Shown piece by piece: positions 25,870 through 33,721 of a stretch of DNA of 64,000 nt. Numbering within the stretch: the first letter of the stretch is position 1; each line of letters opens with the position of its first letter. The stretch comes from JACPDH01 sp041671505 (GTDB taxonomy: Bacteria; Acidobacteriota; Thermoanaerobaculia; Gp7-AA8): contig JBAZBK010000016.1 in the NCBI GenBank assembly GCA_041671505.1, positions 89,342 to 153,341 of the forward strand. The letters are read 5' to 3'. A model generated the notes under the pieces. The model worked only from the letters and a program-made list of their open reading frames with translations. It was not told the DNA's origin and ran no database searches. Both the position numbers and the translations under genes were made by a program.

Positions 25870-27276
25870 CTACCTCGATAGCTTCGTCAGCTCCCGGAAC
25901 TCGGGATCGCTCTTGATCGACGTGAATACGATGTCGACGCGCGCTTCCCACATCTCGCGCGCGCGGACCGCGTCGTAGCGTTCGTAGTCGTAGAAGTGGC
26001 GGCGCAGGAGCGCCATCGCCTTGTCGCGCTCTCCTGCAATCGCGTAGATCGCGGCAAGGTTGTACGAGGCCGGCATCAAGTCCTTGTTCTTCTCCGCGAT
26101 CGCGATCGCCTCGTCGACCTTCCCTTCTTCGGCAAGGTACACGGCTGCGAAGACGAGGTTGTACGGGTCGAGCGGATCGAGCGCGAGCGCCTGCCGTGTG
26201 TAGCCCGCCGCCTTCTCCCGCTGGCCTTCCGAGTTCCAGAAGACCGCCATATTGCGGTAGGTGAGCGCGAGCGGATACTCGGCGATGGAACGCTCGAAGA
26301 GCGCGAACCCACCGGGCGAGTCTCCGGCGTGAATCGTCATCTTGCCGAGGCCGTGTAACGCGACCGCGCGGGAGAGCGGGTCGGCGTTCATCGCGAGAAT
26401 CTGCTGGAAGAGCGTCGTCGCACGCTCCCATCGCCCGCGGTGATGCCTCTCGAGCTCACCGAGGTAACGAAGCGGAACCGGATCGGCAGGGTCGAGCGCC
26501 ATCGAGGCTTCGTACTTCGCGCGCGCCGTCTCGAAATCGCCCGCCTCTTCCGCGACGAGGCCCTCGTTCATCACGCGAACGATGCGGGCATTCATCGCAC
26601 GGTCGAGGATGGGAGACGGCATGTCGAGCAACGACACCTTCTCTCCGAGCTTCTCGAGTCCCTTCGCCGCGGCCTTCGCCTTCTTCGGGAAGAGGCACTT
26701 CGTCGCGAGGATTGAACGGTACTCCGCGATCGCTGCGTCGTGGTCGCCATTCGTAGCGAGCTTCTCGGCGGTCTTCAGCGCCGCGTCGAGTGTCTTCTCA
26801 TCGTCGTCGATCGCCTTGTCGAGCGCCTTTTCGACGTCGCGGAGCTTGAGCTCTCCCTTCACGTTCTCGACGCGCACGCGAACGCTGCCGTCGCCCGTCG
26901 CGATCACGACGCTCGGCAGCTTGCCCGAGACTTCGAACTTCGCCTGGAGGTCGCTCCGGTCGGACGGGACGAGCGCCATCGTCACGCATTGGGCCGCGCG
27001 CATCGTCAGGGGACGCGAAGTCGTCAGCTCCGACGCGCGGGCCGATTCGACGGATGCGGGGAACCAGTAAACGACGAAGATCGACTCTTCCGGGATCACG
27101 ACGCCGGCGTTCACGATCTTCCACGGCACGTAGTACGTCTGAACCGGGGCAGGCGACGGAGGGGCGATGCCTCCCATCCCTCCACCACCTCCACCGCCGC
27201 ACGTGGCGAGCGCCGAGTCACCGGCGATCATCAGAACAGCGAAAAGACAGAGCGAGTGACGAAGCCTCGAATGCAT
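25870..27276 (-). CDS. exported tetratricopeptide-repeat protein
   Basis: The protein has 468 residues. A signal peptide precedes a Gly-run (CGGGGGGGMGG) and a beta-rich domain to about residue 150 (YYVPWKIVNAGVVIPEESIFVVYWFP). From about residue 210 several TPR units follow, recognisable by ALDPADPVPLRYLGEL, SIAEYPLALTYRNMAVFWNSEGQREKAAGYTRQALALDPLDPYNLVFAAVYLAEEGKVDEAIAIAEKN and SYNLAAIYAIAGERDKAMALL. TPRs mediate protein-protein contacts; no enzyme motif is seen. The ATG at 27276 precedes the signal peptide; the frame reaches 27312. The cysteine near the signal cleavage region (ALATCGG) could make it a lipoprotein, but a standard lipobox is not clear. Confidence 0.8.
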   Translation of the reverse strand: MHSRLRHSLCLFAVLMIAGDSALATCGGGGGGGMGGIAPPSPAPVQTYYVPWKIVNAGVVIPEESIFVVYWFPASVESARASELTTSRPLTMRAAQCVTMALVPSDRSDLQAKFEVSGKLPSVVIATGDGSVRVRVENVKGELKLRDVEKALDKAIDDDEKTLDAALKTAEKLATNGDHDAAIAEYRSILATKCLFPKKAKAAAKGLEKLGEKVSLLDMPSPILDRAMNARIVRVMNEGLVAEEAGDFETARAKYEASMALDPADPVPLRYLGELERHHRGRWERATTLFQQILAMNADPLSRAVALHGLGKMTIHAGDSPGGFALFERSIAEYPLALTYRNMAVFWNSEGQREKAAGYTRQALALDPLDPYNLVFAAVYLAEEGKVDEAIAIAEKNKDLMPASYNLAAIYAIAGERDKAMALLRRHFYDYERYDAVRAREMWEARVDIVFTSIKSDPEFRELTKLSR

Positions 27277-27441
27277 GGGATACCCCCGAATTGTCGATTG
27301 GACGGCTGCCATGGTAGCGCGGAACGCGAAGGCTCGACAGCCACCGAATCGGGAACGCCGGCGTTCCTGCTCGAGTTCGAGCCCGCCGTCCGGCCCTACG
27401 AGGTCTACGACTAGAACGCGGGCGAGGACGGTGCGCTTGCC

Positions 27442-27957
27442 TTACTCGATCGGCCGCACGCTGAGAATCGCCGCCTCGAGCTTCTTCCGGTTCGCGGCTT
27501 CTTTCGACGGCACCGTCCAGGCGAGAATCTGCGCGAAGAGCTCAGGGGTCTCGATCGTCGTGTGGAGGTAGACGATGTTCGTGCCGCTCGCCGCGCCCCG
27601 CACCTCGTACTGAATGGCGGGGATGTCGCCGATCTTCATCGACTTCGGTCCGCTGATCTTCGGGAGATCGATGTCCGAAAGGAGCTTCCCGAGCGTCACG
27701 AACGAGTGCCGCTCGATGTTCCATCCGAAGAGATCGTCCTTCCGCTCGATCAGCACGATGAGATACGCGCTCTCGTTTTCGTTGCCGACCTGGATCTCGG
27801 CCGCGTCGTTGAGCTCCTGAGGAGTCCAGTCGGAGGGAACGGACACTTTCAGCGAGCCGTCGCTGCTTTCGATGACCTTCGTTTTTCCCGTCTGCGCGGC
27901 GAGCGGCAGCGCGAGCGCGAGAACTGCCACAAGAACGACCAACGTTCGCGTTTTCAT
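27442..27957 (-). CDS. exported protein of unknown function
   Basis: The 171-residue protein has a signal peptide (MKTRTLVVLVAVLALALPLAAQ). It has a mixed alpha/beta mature domain with SDGSLKVSVPSDWTPQELNDAAEIQVGN, AYLIVLIERKDDL, IPAIQYEVRGAAS and YLHTTIETPELFAQILAWTVPS. The pattern (small-molecule-response-like beta sheet, WxxP, final helix) resembles exported PsbP/DUF1795-like proteins, but no assignment is safe. GGAG lies upstream of the ATG at 27957; the frame open to 28359 is spurious. It is separated from the TPR gene by 165 bp, on the same strand. Confidence 0.72.
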   Translation of the reverse strand: MKTRTLVVLVAVLALALPLAAQTGKTKVIESSDGSLKVSVPSDWTPQELNDAAEIQVGNENESAYLIVLIERKDDLFGWNIERHSFVTLGKLLSDIDLPKISGPKSMKIGDIPAIQYEVRGAASGTNIVYLHTTIETPELFAQILAWTVPSKEAANRKKLEAAILSVRPIE

Positions 27958-28219
27958 CGAGTCTCCTTCGTGTGGAACAGCCGAAAGTGTAGCAAGAGAA
28001 ATCTTCTTCGTCGCCTTCTCGAAGTGGCCCGCCTCTGCAGCGAAGAGCGACTCCCGCGAGCCCTGAGCGTCACGGCAGGCCATTCCGTCACATCGCTCGC
28101 GCCCACCTCTCACTCCCGCTATGTGACCCGCTCCCTCCCCCCTCCTTCTCCCGAAGTGCTTGCATGGAGGTGTGGCGCGATCGGGCATGAAGCCCGCACG
28201 CCCGGTTGGAGGTGTCGCG

Positions 28220-28849
28220 ATGAAGAGCACGCTGCGCACTGCGGGCCTTCTCGCCGCCGCGCTCCTGCTGGTGTTCGTGGCGGTGGCGGTCGGCCAGGAG
28301 AAAACGCCGAAACAGGTGGTGCTCGACGACCTGCAGACGGCGCTCGACAACGAATTCAACGCGAGGCTGCGCTACCGCGCGTTCGCGGAGAAGGCGATCG
28401 CGGAGGGTTACGGTGAAGTCGCGAGCCTGTTTCGCGCCGCGGCAAGAGCCGAAGAGGTTCACGCCGGGCGATTCATGTCGCTCGCGGTCGCGCGGGGAGG
28501 ATCGGGTCAGGCTGTGACGCAGGACGCCGAGGTGAAATCGACGAAGGAGAATCTCGCGCTGCTCGTCGCTGCCGAGAGACGGGAGCGTGACGTCCTCTAC
28601 CCGCTCTTTGCCGAACATGCGGCTGCAGCCGGCGACACGCGGGCCGCGGACGTATTCGAGCTCGTCCGTAGCGCGGAAATCGAGCACTTCAACCTCTGCC
28701 AGGAAGTATCCGCGAACCTCGACAAGCACACGGGACCTTCAAAGACGTACTACGTCTGCAGGGGCTGCGGTTACACGTCGCCGGTTCGCACGCGAGGCAA
28801 GTGCCCGCTGTGCACCGGGCCGGTCGACAACTTCACGGACGTCGAGTGA
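28220..28849 (+). CDS. exported rubrerythrin with C-terminal rubredoxin-like domain
   Basis: The protein has 209 residues. A hydrophobic signal-like segment (LRTAGLLAAALLLVFVAVAVGQ) is followed by a ferritin-like diiron bundle, with glutamates in LDNEFNARLRYRAFAEKA, ARAEEVHAGRF, AAERRERDVLYPLFAEHA and RSAEIEHFNLCQ. A terminal zinc/iron knuckle, YVCRGCGYTSPVRTRGKCPLCTG, has two CxxC pairs. Rubrerythrins reduce peroxide, usually in the cytoplasm, so an N-terminal export or anchor signal is unusual. GGAGG precedes the ATG at 28220. The longer frame from 28160 is spacer. The 61-residue protein gene follows after 51 bp, so the two may form an operon. Confidence 0.88.
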   Translation: MKSTLRTAGLLAAALLLVFVAVAVGQEKTPKQVVLDDLQTALDNEFNARLRYRAFAEKAIAEGYGEVASLFRAAARAEEVHAGRFMSLAVARGGSGQAVTQDAEVKSTKENLALLVAAERRERDVLYPLFAEHAAAAGDTRAADVFELVRSAEIEHFNLCQEVSANLDKHTGPSKTYYVCRGCGYTSPVRTRGKCPLCTGPVDNFTDVE

Positions 28850-28900
28850 TTCTGCTGCCGAGTGCCCTGGCGCAGCCGCGCCGCCGGGAGGAGGGAGATC

Positions 28901-29086
28901 ATGGTCGAGCTCAACGAGAAGGAACGAGACTACCTGCTGACGGTTCTGCTCGCTGCCCATACGCAGCTGATGCACGAGCTCCATCACGCTGACTCGAACG
29001 AGTACAAGACGCAGCTTCGCCGTCAGATCGAGCTCAACGAGGCGGCGACGATGAAGGTGCAGGATCGCGTTGCGTCGGTCGTCTAG
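28901..29086 (+). CDS. small conserved-looking hypothetical protein
   Basis: The 61-residue protein starts at the ATG 28901, 4 bases after a GGAGGAGGGAG ribosome site. It is helical, acidic/basic alternating: KERDYLLTVLLAAHTQLMHELHHADSNEYKTQLRRQIELNEAATMKVQDR. Histidine pairs (AAHTQLMHELHH) could bind a metal. No known family was recognised. It lies downstream of the rubrerythrin gene on the same strand, so a role in the same oxidative-stress context is possible but unproven. Confidence 0.6.
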   Translation: MVELNEKERDYLLTVLLAAHTQLMHELHHADSNEYKTQLRRQIELNEAATMKVQDRVASVV

Positions 29087-29112
29087 CTCGGCGCGACTTT
29101 CGGGATCGCGAC

Positions 29113-29195
29113 GCACTCGAGCGCTGACGAGAGAACGCTGAATCCGGAGACGCTCGTCGTCTGGACTCAGCGTTCGGCGTTCTCGCGCATCCTTC
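29113..29195. repeat. heptamer-type inverted repeat
   Basis: The left arm cgctgacgagagaacgctgaatcc (29121-29144) is matched by the right arm ggactcagcgttcggcgttctcg (29162-29184). Units gaacgct, gaatccg and gagacgc keep the 7-bp phase. Confidence 0.6.
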
Positions 29196-29237
29196 GTCCC
29201 GGGGCGACTGGAAACAGCCGATCGGGAGAGGGAACAC

Positions 29238-29495
29238 TCAGCGAGGGGTGATCTTCTGCGCTGCGTCCTTGAGAGCTTTCTCGACGTCGCGCAGCCCGTC
29301 CTGGATCTTCGTCACGCGCTCGTCGACCTTCCCCTTGACGGTTTCGGATGCGTCTTCGAGCCCGCGCTTGAGGTCGCGTCGGAGCAGGCGCCCGCTCTTC
29401 GGCGCCGTGAGCAGCGCAACCGCCGCCCCAACCGCCATTCCCGCCACGAATCCGAGCGCGAAGTACTCGATGCTCGATGTCTTGCGATCAGCCAT
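29238..29495 (-). CDS. YtxH-domain membrane protein
   Basis: The 85-residue protein has a single N-terminal membrane helix with small residues (YFALGFVAGMAVGAAVALLTAPKSGRLLRRDLKRGLEDA). TAPKSG followed by R/K and a charged amphipathic helix is the YtxH (gas-vesicle/general-stress-like) pattern. The C-terminal half is a long coiled helix (VKGKVDERVTKIQDGLRDVEKALKDAAQKI). These are small inner-membrane stress-associated proteins of unclear function. A purine-rich AAAGGAA precedes the ATG. Confidence 0.82.
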   Translation of the reverse strand: MADRKTSSIEYFALGFVAGMAVGAAVALLTAPKSGRLLRRDLKRGLEDASETVKGKVDERVTKIQDGLRDVEKALKDAAQKITPR

Positions 29496-29621
29496 GATTC
29501 AGTTCCTTTCGAGGAGACGTGTTCCCTGCCGATTGTAGGCCGAGACGCACGCCTGCGTCGAATGCGACGGCGCGTCCCTCGTTACCGCGTCATCGCGCTG
29601 CGCCGGAACTCCCGTCGGCCT

Positions 29622-30257
29622 TCAGGTCGTCGGAGCTGTGAATGCCGTGGCATACAGCACTCCCCGCTCCTGCCACAGCTCGACGTCGGTGTGATCGAGC
29701 GTGTGGCTCGCTTCGCGCAATGACGCCATGTTCGTCCCCGCCTTCGTTTCGAAGAGCGAGACGAGCGAGCCCGTTTCGTCGACGAGCACGACGTGAATCG
29801 CGATTTGCCCGTCGAGAACGCAGTAGTGGGCGCCGCGCACCTTCATCGATCCGAGCCCGCGCCTCGCCGGCACTCCCGCCGCGAAATCGACTTTGTTCAT
29901 CTGCGCGAGAAGTCCCGGAAGATCCTCGGCGCGGAACGGAGTCTCCTCGATGCACTTCGCATGCCTCCGCGCCGCTTCCTCGGCGAGGCGCTCGGAAAGG
30001 CCGCTGTCGGCAAGCTTGGGCACGTCGCCGCCCGGCTTTCGCAGCATCATCACCGCGGCGGCGAGAAAGACGATCGAGATCGACGCGGCGATCGCAACGA
30101 GCTGCCACGCTCCTGCGGAACGCGACTCCTTCCGCTCGTCCGCGCGCGCCTTTGCAGAGGTCGCGAGCACGCCTCGCAACCTCTCGAGCGAGGCGGGAGC
30201 GAGTGCGGCCCCGGCGTAGTACTGCCGCAACTGATCGTCGATGTTACGGGTGGTCAT
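29622..30257 (-). CDS. membrane anti-sigma factor-like protein
   Basis: The protein has 211 residues. A charged cytoplasmic N-terminus (DDQLRQYYAGAALAPASLERLRGVLA) is followed by one membrane helix (AWQLVAIAASISIVFLAAAVMML) and a 130-residue extracytoplasmic domain with a single cysteine. Its start overlaps the stop of the ECF sigma gene by four bases (ATGA). That position, size and topology are those of an anti-sigma factor. The zinc-binding HxxxCxxC motif of the ZAS class is not present, so the inhibition mode is unknown. The outer domain may sense an envelope signal and release the sigma factor. Confidence 0.75.
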   Translation of the reverse strand: MTTRNIDDQLRQYYAGAALAPASLERLRGVLATSAKARADERKESRSAGAWQLVAIAASISIVFLAAAVMMLRKPGGDVPKLADSGLSERLAEEAARRHAKCIEETPFRAEDLPGLLAQMNKVDFAAGVPARRGLGSMKVRGAHYCVLDGQIAIHVVLVDETGSLVSLFETKAGTNMASLREASHTLDHTDVELWQERGVLYATAFTAPTT

Positions 30258-30772
30258 GATCGGGCTCCAGCGGCGCCTTCTCCCTCGAGAAGCCTCCGCA
30301 GCTTGTGTCTGGTCCTGTGCAGGAGGCTGAGGATCGTTCCTCTCGGCCTTCCGGTCATTTCGGCGATCTCCTGCGCGGTGTAGCCTTCGACGACCGCGAG
30401 GTAAATCGTTTCCCGCTCCTCCGGGCGAAGTGCGGTAAGGGCGCGGTCGAGCTGACCGTTGCCCAGGTAGTCGGGGGCTTCCCAACCCTCTGTTGCGAAC
30501 TGCGATTCGACGAGCTCGCCATCGCGCTCTCCCTCGAGAGGCTGAAAGAGCACTTTCTGGTTGCGCCGGTAACGATCGATGAAGCGGTTGCGGATGGTGG
30601 TGAAGAGGTACGCCCTGTCCCACGGTGCTCCCGCGCCGAGGATCGAGACACAGGCTTCCTGGAGCAGATCCTCGGCTTCCCCACGCTCGTGCGTCAGCGA
30701 GTACGCGTACCGAAAGCCTCCCTGGAGCACCCCGTCGATCTCATGCTGCGTCATCGTTTCCCAGGCTGCCAT
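30254..30772 (-). CDS. ECF-type RNA polymerase sigma factor
   Basis: The protein has 172 residues. Region 2 is visible as FRYAYSLTHERGEAEDLLQEACV and TIRNRFIDRYRR. Region 4 reads LRPEERETIYLAVVEGYTAQEIAEMTGRPRGTILSLLHRTRHKLRRLL, including the helix-turn-helix. ECF sigma factors redirect RNA polymerase to stress promoters. The gene is followed without gap by a membrane anti-sigma-like protein. For the start, the ATG at 30772 has GAGG 6 bases upstream. Other in-frame ATGs are at 30778 and 30754, so the exact N-terminus is uncertain. Confidence 0.88.
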   Translation of the reverse strand: MAAWETMTQHEIDGVLQGGFRYAYSLTHERGEAEDLLQEACVSILGAGAPWDRAYLFTTIRNRFIDRYRRNQKVLFQPLEGERDGELVESQFATEGWEAPDYLGNGQLDRALTALRPEERETIYLAVVEGYTAQEIAEMTGRPRGTILSLLHRTRHKLRRLLEGEGAAGARS

Positions 30773-30809
30773 TGCCATCCTCAGGCCGGACCGTGCCGGC
30801 TCGTGGACA

Positions 30810-31043
30810 TTACGTCCGGCGGGGCTTCGCGATTGCACCAGCTCGATGCCGGATGGCGCGAATCGTCAGCCCGGCAAAAACGCCGGCCGCAGCCGCGATC
30901 GCGAAGACCACCCAGCGCGGGTAGAGCCCGGCTGCACGCCCCGCCACTGCGAGTCCTGCCACGCACATCGCGACCGCCACCACGGCGAACGACGAGAGCA
31001 TCACGCCCGGAGGCGGCCGTTTGAATTTCCGGCGGCGGAACAC
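30810..31043 (-). CDS. small two-helix membrane protein
   Basis: The 77-residue protein is read from a GTG start. A Shine-Dalgarno GGGAGGAG lies 5 bases upstream and overlaps the end of the CYTH-domain gene. A basic N-terminus (FRRRKFKRPPPG) precedes two hydrophobic helices (LSSFAVVAVAMCVAGLAVAGRAAGLY and WVVFAIAAAAGVFAGLTIRAI) and a basic tail. The frame is open far upstream, but that part overlaps the CYTH gene in another phase. No family was recognised; the gene would be missed by a length cutoff of about 80 residues. Confidence 0.62.
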   Translation of the reverse strand: MFRRRKFKRPPPGVMLSSFAVVAVAMCVAGLAVAGRAAGLYPRWVVFAIAAAAGVFAGLTIRAIRHRAGAIAKPRRT

Positions 31044-31044
31044 G

Positions 31045-31515
31045 CTACTCCTCCCACCCTTCCGGCAGCCCGCCGCGTGCAAGCGCCGAGTTGCGGTAAC
31101 GCAGGTCGTGCGTGACTTCGCGCCCGAACCACTGCGGCGGAACGAAGGCATTCGCCGACTCCTCGTCGTCGAACTCCACCTCGACGTAGCGAAGGCCCGC
31201 AAGCGCGCCGAGAAAGATGTCGACCTCGGCCACGAGACCGCCGGGAAGCGGGATCTCGGTTCGCGTCTTCTCGAGCCTTCGCCCGTCAGTCGACGGCCAG
31301 GCAGCTTCGAACTCGCCGCGTCGAATCTCGCGCTCGTGCTCCTCCAAGACGAGCCCGGAGCCGATCTTCCGAGTCTCGAAGTACGAGTCGCACCACTGCC
31401 TGAAGCGAAGCCCGTCCTCGGCATACCCCTGCCGAATCATCTCGTGCGGGTGGCCTTCGTAGTCCTCGGGGAGCTCGCGCAACAGAAACTTACGCTCGAT
31501 TTCAAGCGGAGGCAC
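31045..31515 (-). CDS. CYTH-domain protein (inorganic triphosphatase-like)
   Basis: From a GTG at 31515 the protein has 156 residues. The N-terminus PPLEIERKFLL contains the ExExK signature of the CYTH fold. Later charged strands (LRFRQW, EEHEREIRRGEFEAAWPSTDGRRLEKTRTEIP, GLVAEVDIFLG, LRYVEVEF) provide the alternating Glu/Arg tunnel that binds metal-triphosphate. Family members hydrolyse triphosphate or make cAMP/thiamine triphosphate products. Here the position is cytoplasmic and the substrate unknown. No convincing Shine-Dalgarno precedes the GTG, and the frame is open to 31695, so the start is uncertain. From 31516 to 31748 no gene is seen. Confidence 0.75.
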   Translation of the reverse strand: MPPLEIERKFLLRELPEDYEGHPHEMIRQGYAEDGLRFRQWCDSYFETRKIGSGLVLEEHEREIRRGEFEAAWPSTDGRRLEKTRTEIPLPGGLVAEVDIFLGALAGLRYVEVEFDDEESANAFVPPQWFGREVTHDLRYRNSALARGGLPEGWEE

Positions 31516-31748
31516 GCGTAGAGCATACAGGCGAGGGGCTGGAGCCGAGAAGCAAAGCGGCAGAGTGGCGCGAAGCCTGTGAGGTCCCGAAGCAGCGACA
31601 AGACGGTTAGTACGAGCCATCAGCGCCGAGAAATAGACGGCGGAGGGGCCGTCGCAAGGTTCACGCGAGTGCGCGAACCGCGAGAAGTTCGTCAAGTTCA
31701 GAGTGCGCTTCTGCGACGAGCACGCCGACGGCGACGGGATGGCCCCAC

Positions 31749-33494
31749 TCAGAAGTCGATGCCGAACAGACGGCCCGCGGGTGTGTCGTCGGTCAGTATG
31801 ATTCTGGTGTACTGCTGAATGCTGAACTCGCGTTCAAAAAGGGCCGGTGGAACTTCGTCCGAATTCATCATGCAGATGTATTGAAATCCGCAGCGAGCGC
31901 TTTCCGACTGCGCCAGCCGGATGGCGCTAGCCTTCTGTCTCGAGTCGACACCCTCGAAGATGGTGCTGTCGTGCAGCAGAGAGGTTGGCCGTACCGATCT
32001 GTCATTCCAGAGTTGTATCAGGGTCAGGTCGTAGCAGAAGATCTTCATGCTCGTGACCCCTGCTGCCTCCTCGCGCGGAACATCAGTTCCGAACCGGAAG
32101 CCTCCACTCGACGGCTCGATGATCAATTGGCCCGGAACTTCGTAAAGTTCCTTGGTGTTCTGAGCGAAAAGCGACACCGCGCGATCGCGGGAATCTCCAC
32201 GAGCTTCGAGGCCCTCGCGCGTAAGCTGCTCCAGCCTCAGTTGCTCCCGCTTCAGCGCATTCTCGTCCGCCTTGAACTTCTTTACGTCTCTAAGCCTTCG
32301 TTCTACATCCTGCAATTTGGTCGATGTTGCGACAAGAAGATCCTGCAACTTTGAATGTTCGTCGAGCGCTCCGTGGGTCTTGAGAATCACAAGCAACTCA
32401 CTTCGTCTGTCGCTCAGATCCACGACTTGCGCGTCTCGTCCCGCGATTCCTTTTTCCAGACGTTCAATCTCGGCGGCCAGAAACGTGCGTCGGTCTTCGA
32501 CCATTCGTTGATGAAATTCGGTGACCTCGTCGAAACGCCTTAGCGAGACTCCCGGAAGCTCCACGCCGACTGCGCGGTAGATTCTTTCTAGGTCGCCTTC
32601 AGGCGCCTCCTTCTCCGTTTCAAGTCCTCGGACGTATGCCGAAAGAAGTCCTCTTTCGACGAAATTCTGTTCACTGAGTTCGTGGATCGAACCCGTTAGG
32701 CCATTCGCTTCAACCTCGATTTGCGAATACCGAGGATGGACTTTGAATGATTTCAACTCTTCCAGTTGGGTGGCTTCTTTCTCCGAAAGGAGTACTCGAT
32801 TCGCTTCGAGCTCGCCCTCCGATCCGAGGAGCGATTCGAAGAGATCCAGCCCAGTAGCCTTCCGCAGCTCCCTGAGTAACTTCTGCTGTTCGTAGTGGAG
32901 CCGCCATTCGATTGCACGCTCCCAGTCGAGACCTAGAAGATATGCATTGAGGATCTGGCTTTCGTATCTCGATTGCTTTGGAAATGTCGTGAACGCCTCC
33001 AGGTAGGCTTCTTCTCCCAGCCTGGCAAAGAAAGCAATCAGCGCGCGAAAACTGGGTTGGAACTTCCCACCTGACGCCGTGGAGAGATCGAACACCAGCT
33101 TCCCAAGACAAGAGTTCCAGGAACCGACCGTCATCTCGAATGCGTCGACGACTTGACTCTTCTTCGGTGAGATCGGGAGGATCTCGAGGTCGCCACGAAG
33201 CCGAACGACTCCGGGATCGGCCGTGTTTCTCGAAACCGATACCGTCGCATCACCCAACTGCAACTCGACAGCAAACTCCCACCCCCGCAGTTCGGGAGCC
33301 TTCAGGGTCTTCATTCGCTTCCAGTCCGCACCGAGACAAAAGTGGATCACTCGCAGAAGCGACGATTTCCCGAGGCCGTTTCGGCTGTCCTTTTCTCCGG
33401 ATCGCTGAGTGCGATCAGCAAGAACGAGATTGAACCCGGGTTGAAATTCAATCCGCCTGAAGGATCGCGCACTAGCAGAGACGCTCTTGATCAT
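31749..33494 (-). CDS. ABC-3C system ATPase (DUF2326)
   Basis: The protein has 581 residues. The N-terminal half-ATPase has SRNGLGKSSLLRVIHF (Walker A at about 39-45). The middle is a long charged coiled coil (residues about 190-450), as in SMC/Rad50-like ATPases. The C-terminal half contains the Walker-B-like LLHDSTIFEGVDSRQ of the DUF2326 family. DUF2326 ATPases are the motor of ABC-three-component conflict systems. The start ATG at 33494 overlaps the middle-component stop (ATGA). The DNA is clearly less GC-rich than neighbouring genes (for example 32270-32400), suggesting transfer. The frame extending to 33860 is spurious. Confidence 0.88.
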   Translation of the reverse strand: MIKSVSASARSFRRIEFQPGFNLVLADRTQRSGEKDSRNGLGKSSLLRVIHFCLGADWKRMKTLKAPELRGWEFAVELQLGDATVSVSRNTADPGVVRLRGDLEILPISPKKSQVVDAFEMTVGSWNSCLGKLVFDLSTASGGKFQPSFRALIAFFARLGEEAYLEAFTTFPKQSRYESQILNAYLLGLDWERAIEWRLHYEQQKLLRELRKATGLDLFESLLGSEGELEANRVLLSEKEATQLEELKSFKVHPRYSQIEVEANGLTGSIHELSEQNFVERGLLSAYVRGLETEKEAPEGDLERIYRAVGVELPGVSLRRFDEVTEFHQRMVEDRRTFLAAEIERLEKGIAGRDAQVVDLSDRRSELLVILKTHGALDEHSKLQDLLVATSTKLQDVERRLRDVKKFKADENALKREQLRLEQLTREGLEARGDSRDRAVSLFAQNTKELYEVPGQLIIEPSSGGFRFGTDVPREEAAGVTSMKIFCYDLTLIQLWNDRSVRPTSLLHDSTIFEGVDSRQKASAIRLAQSESARCGFQYICMMNSDEVPPALFEREFSIQQYTRIILTDDTPAGRLFGIDF

Positions 33495-33721
33495 TTTGGG
33501 ACGCTCCGCAGCAGCAATCCGCCTTGAAAGTCCAGCGCGCCCAGCGCAAAAAGCAGTGCAAGAGTTAGAGAAAACCGCTGGAACGATCCGATCGCGGAGC
33601 GCTCGCGAACTCGCTCCCAGAGTTCTGAGACGGTACGAGGGTGGTGCAACTCTTCGAGCAATACTGCGCCTACCTGTAGCAAAGCCGTGCGCGGCGAAAC
33701 GTACTTGTTGGGGAGTATCAC
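33491..33721 (-). CDS. ABC-3C middle component (small subunit)
   Basis: The 76-residue protein is read from a GTG start that overlaps the stop of the HNH gene (GTGA); its own stop overlaps the start of the ATPase gene (ATGA). It begins ILPNKYVSPRTALLQVGAVLLEELHHPRTVSELWERVRE and ends in a short amphipathic helix with GALDFQGGLLLRS. This matches the small ABC-3C middle component of the MC6-like type, which links the ATPase to the effector. It is read as one of three tightly coupled cistrons. Confidence 0.82.
   Translation of the reverse strand: MILPNKYVSPRTALLQVGAVLLEELHHPRTVSELWERVRERSAIGSFQRFSLTLALLFALGALDFQGGLLLRSVPK

Noticed and set aside
31575..31748. Plus-strand fragment reading EKFVKFRVRFCDEHADGDG between the CYTH and ABC-3C ATPase genes
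   Set aside because: It could be a remnant of a small zinc protein, but it is too short and has no partner; left uncalled.
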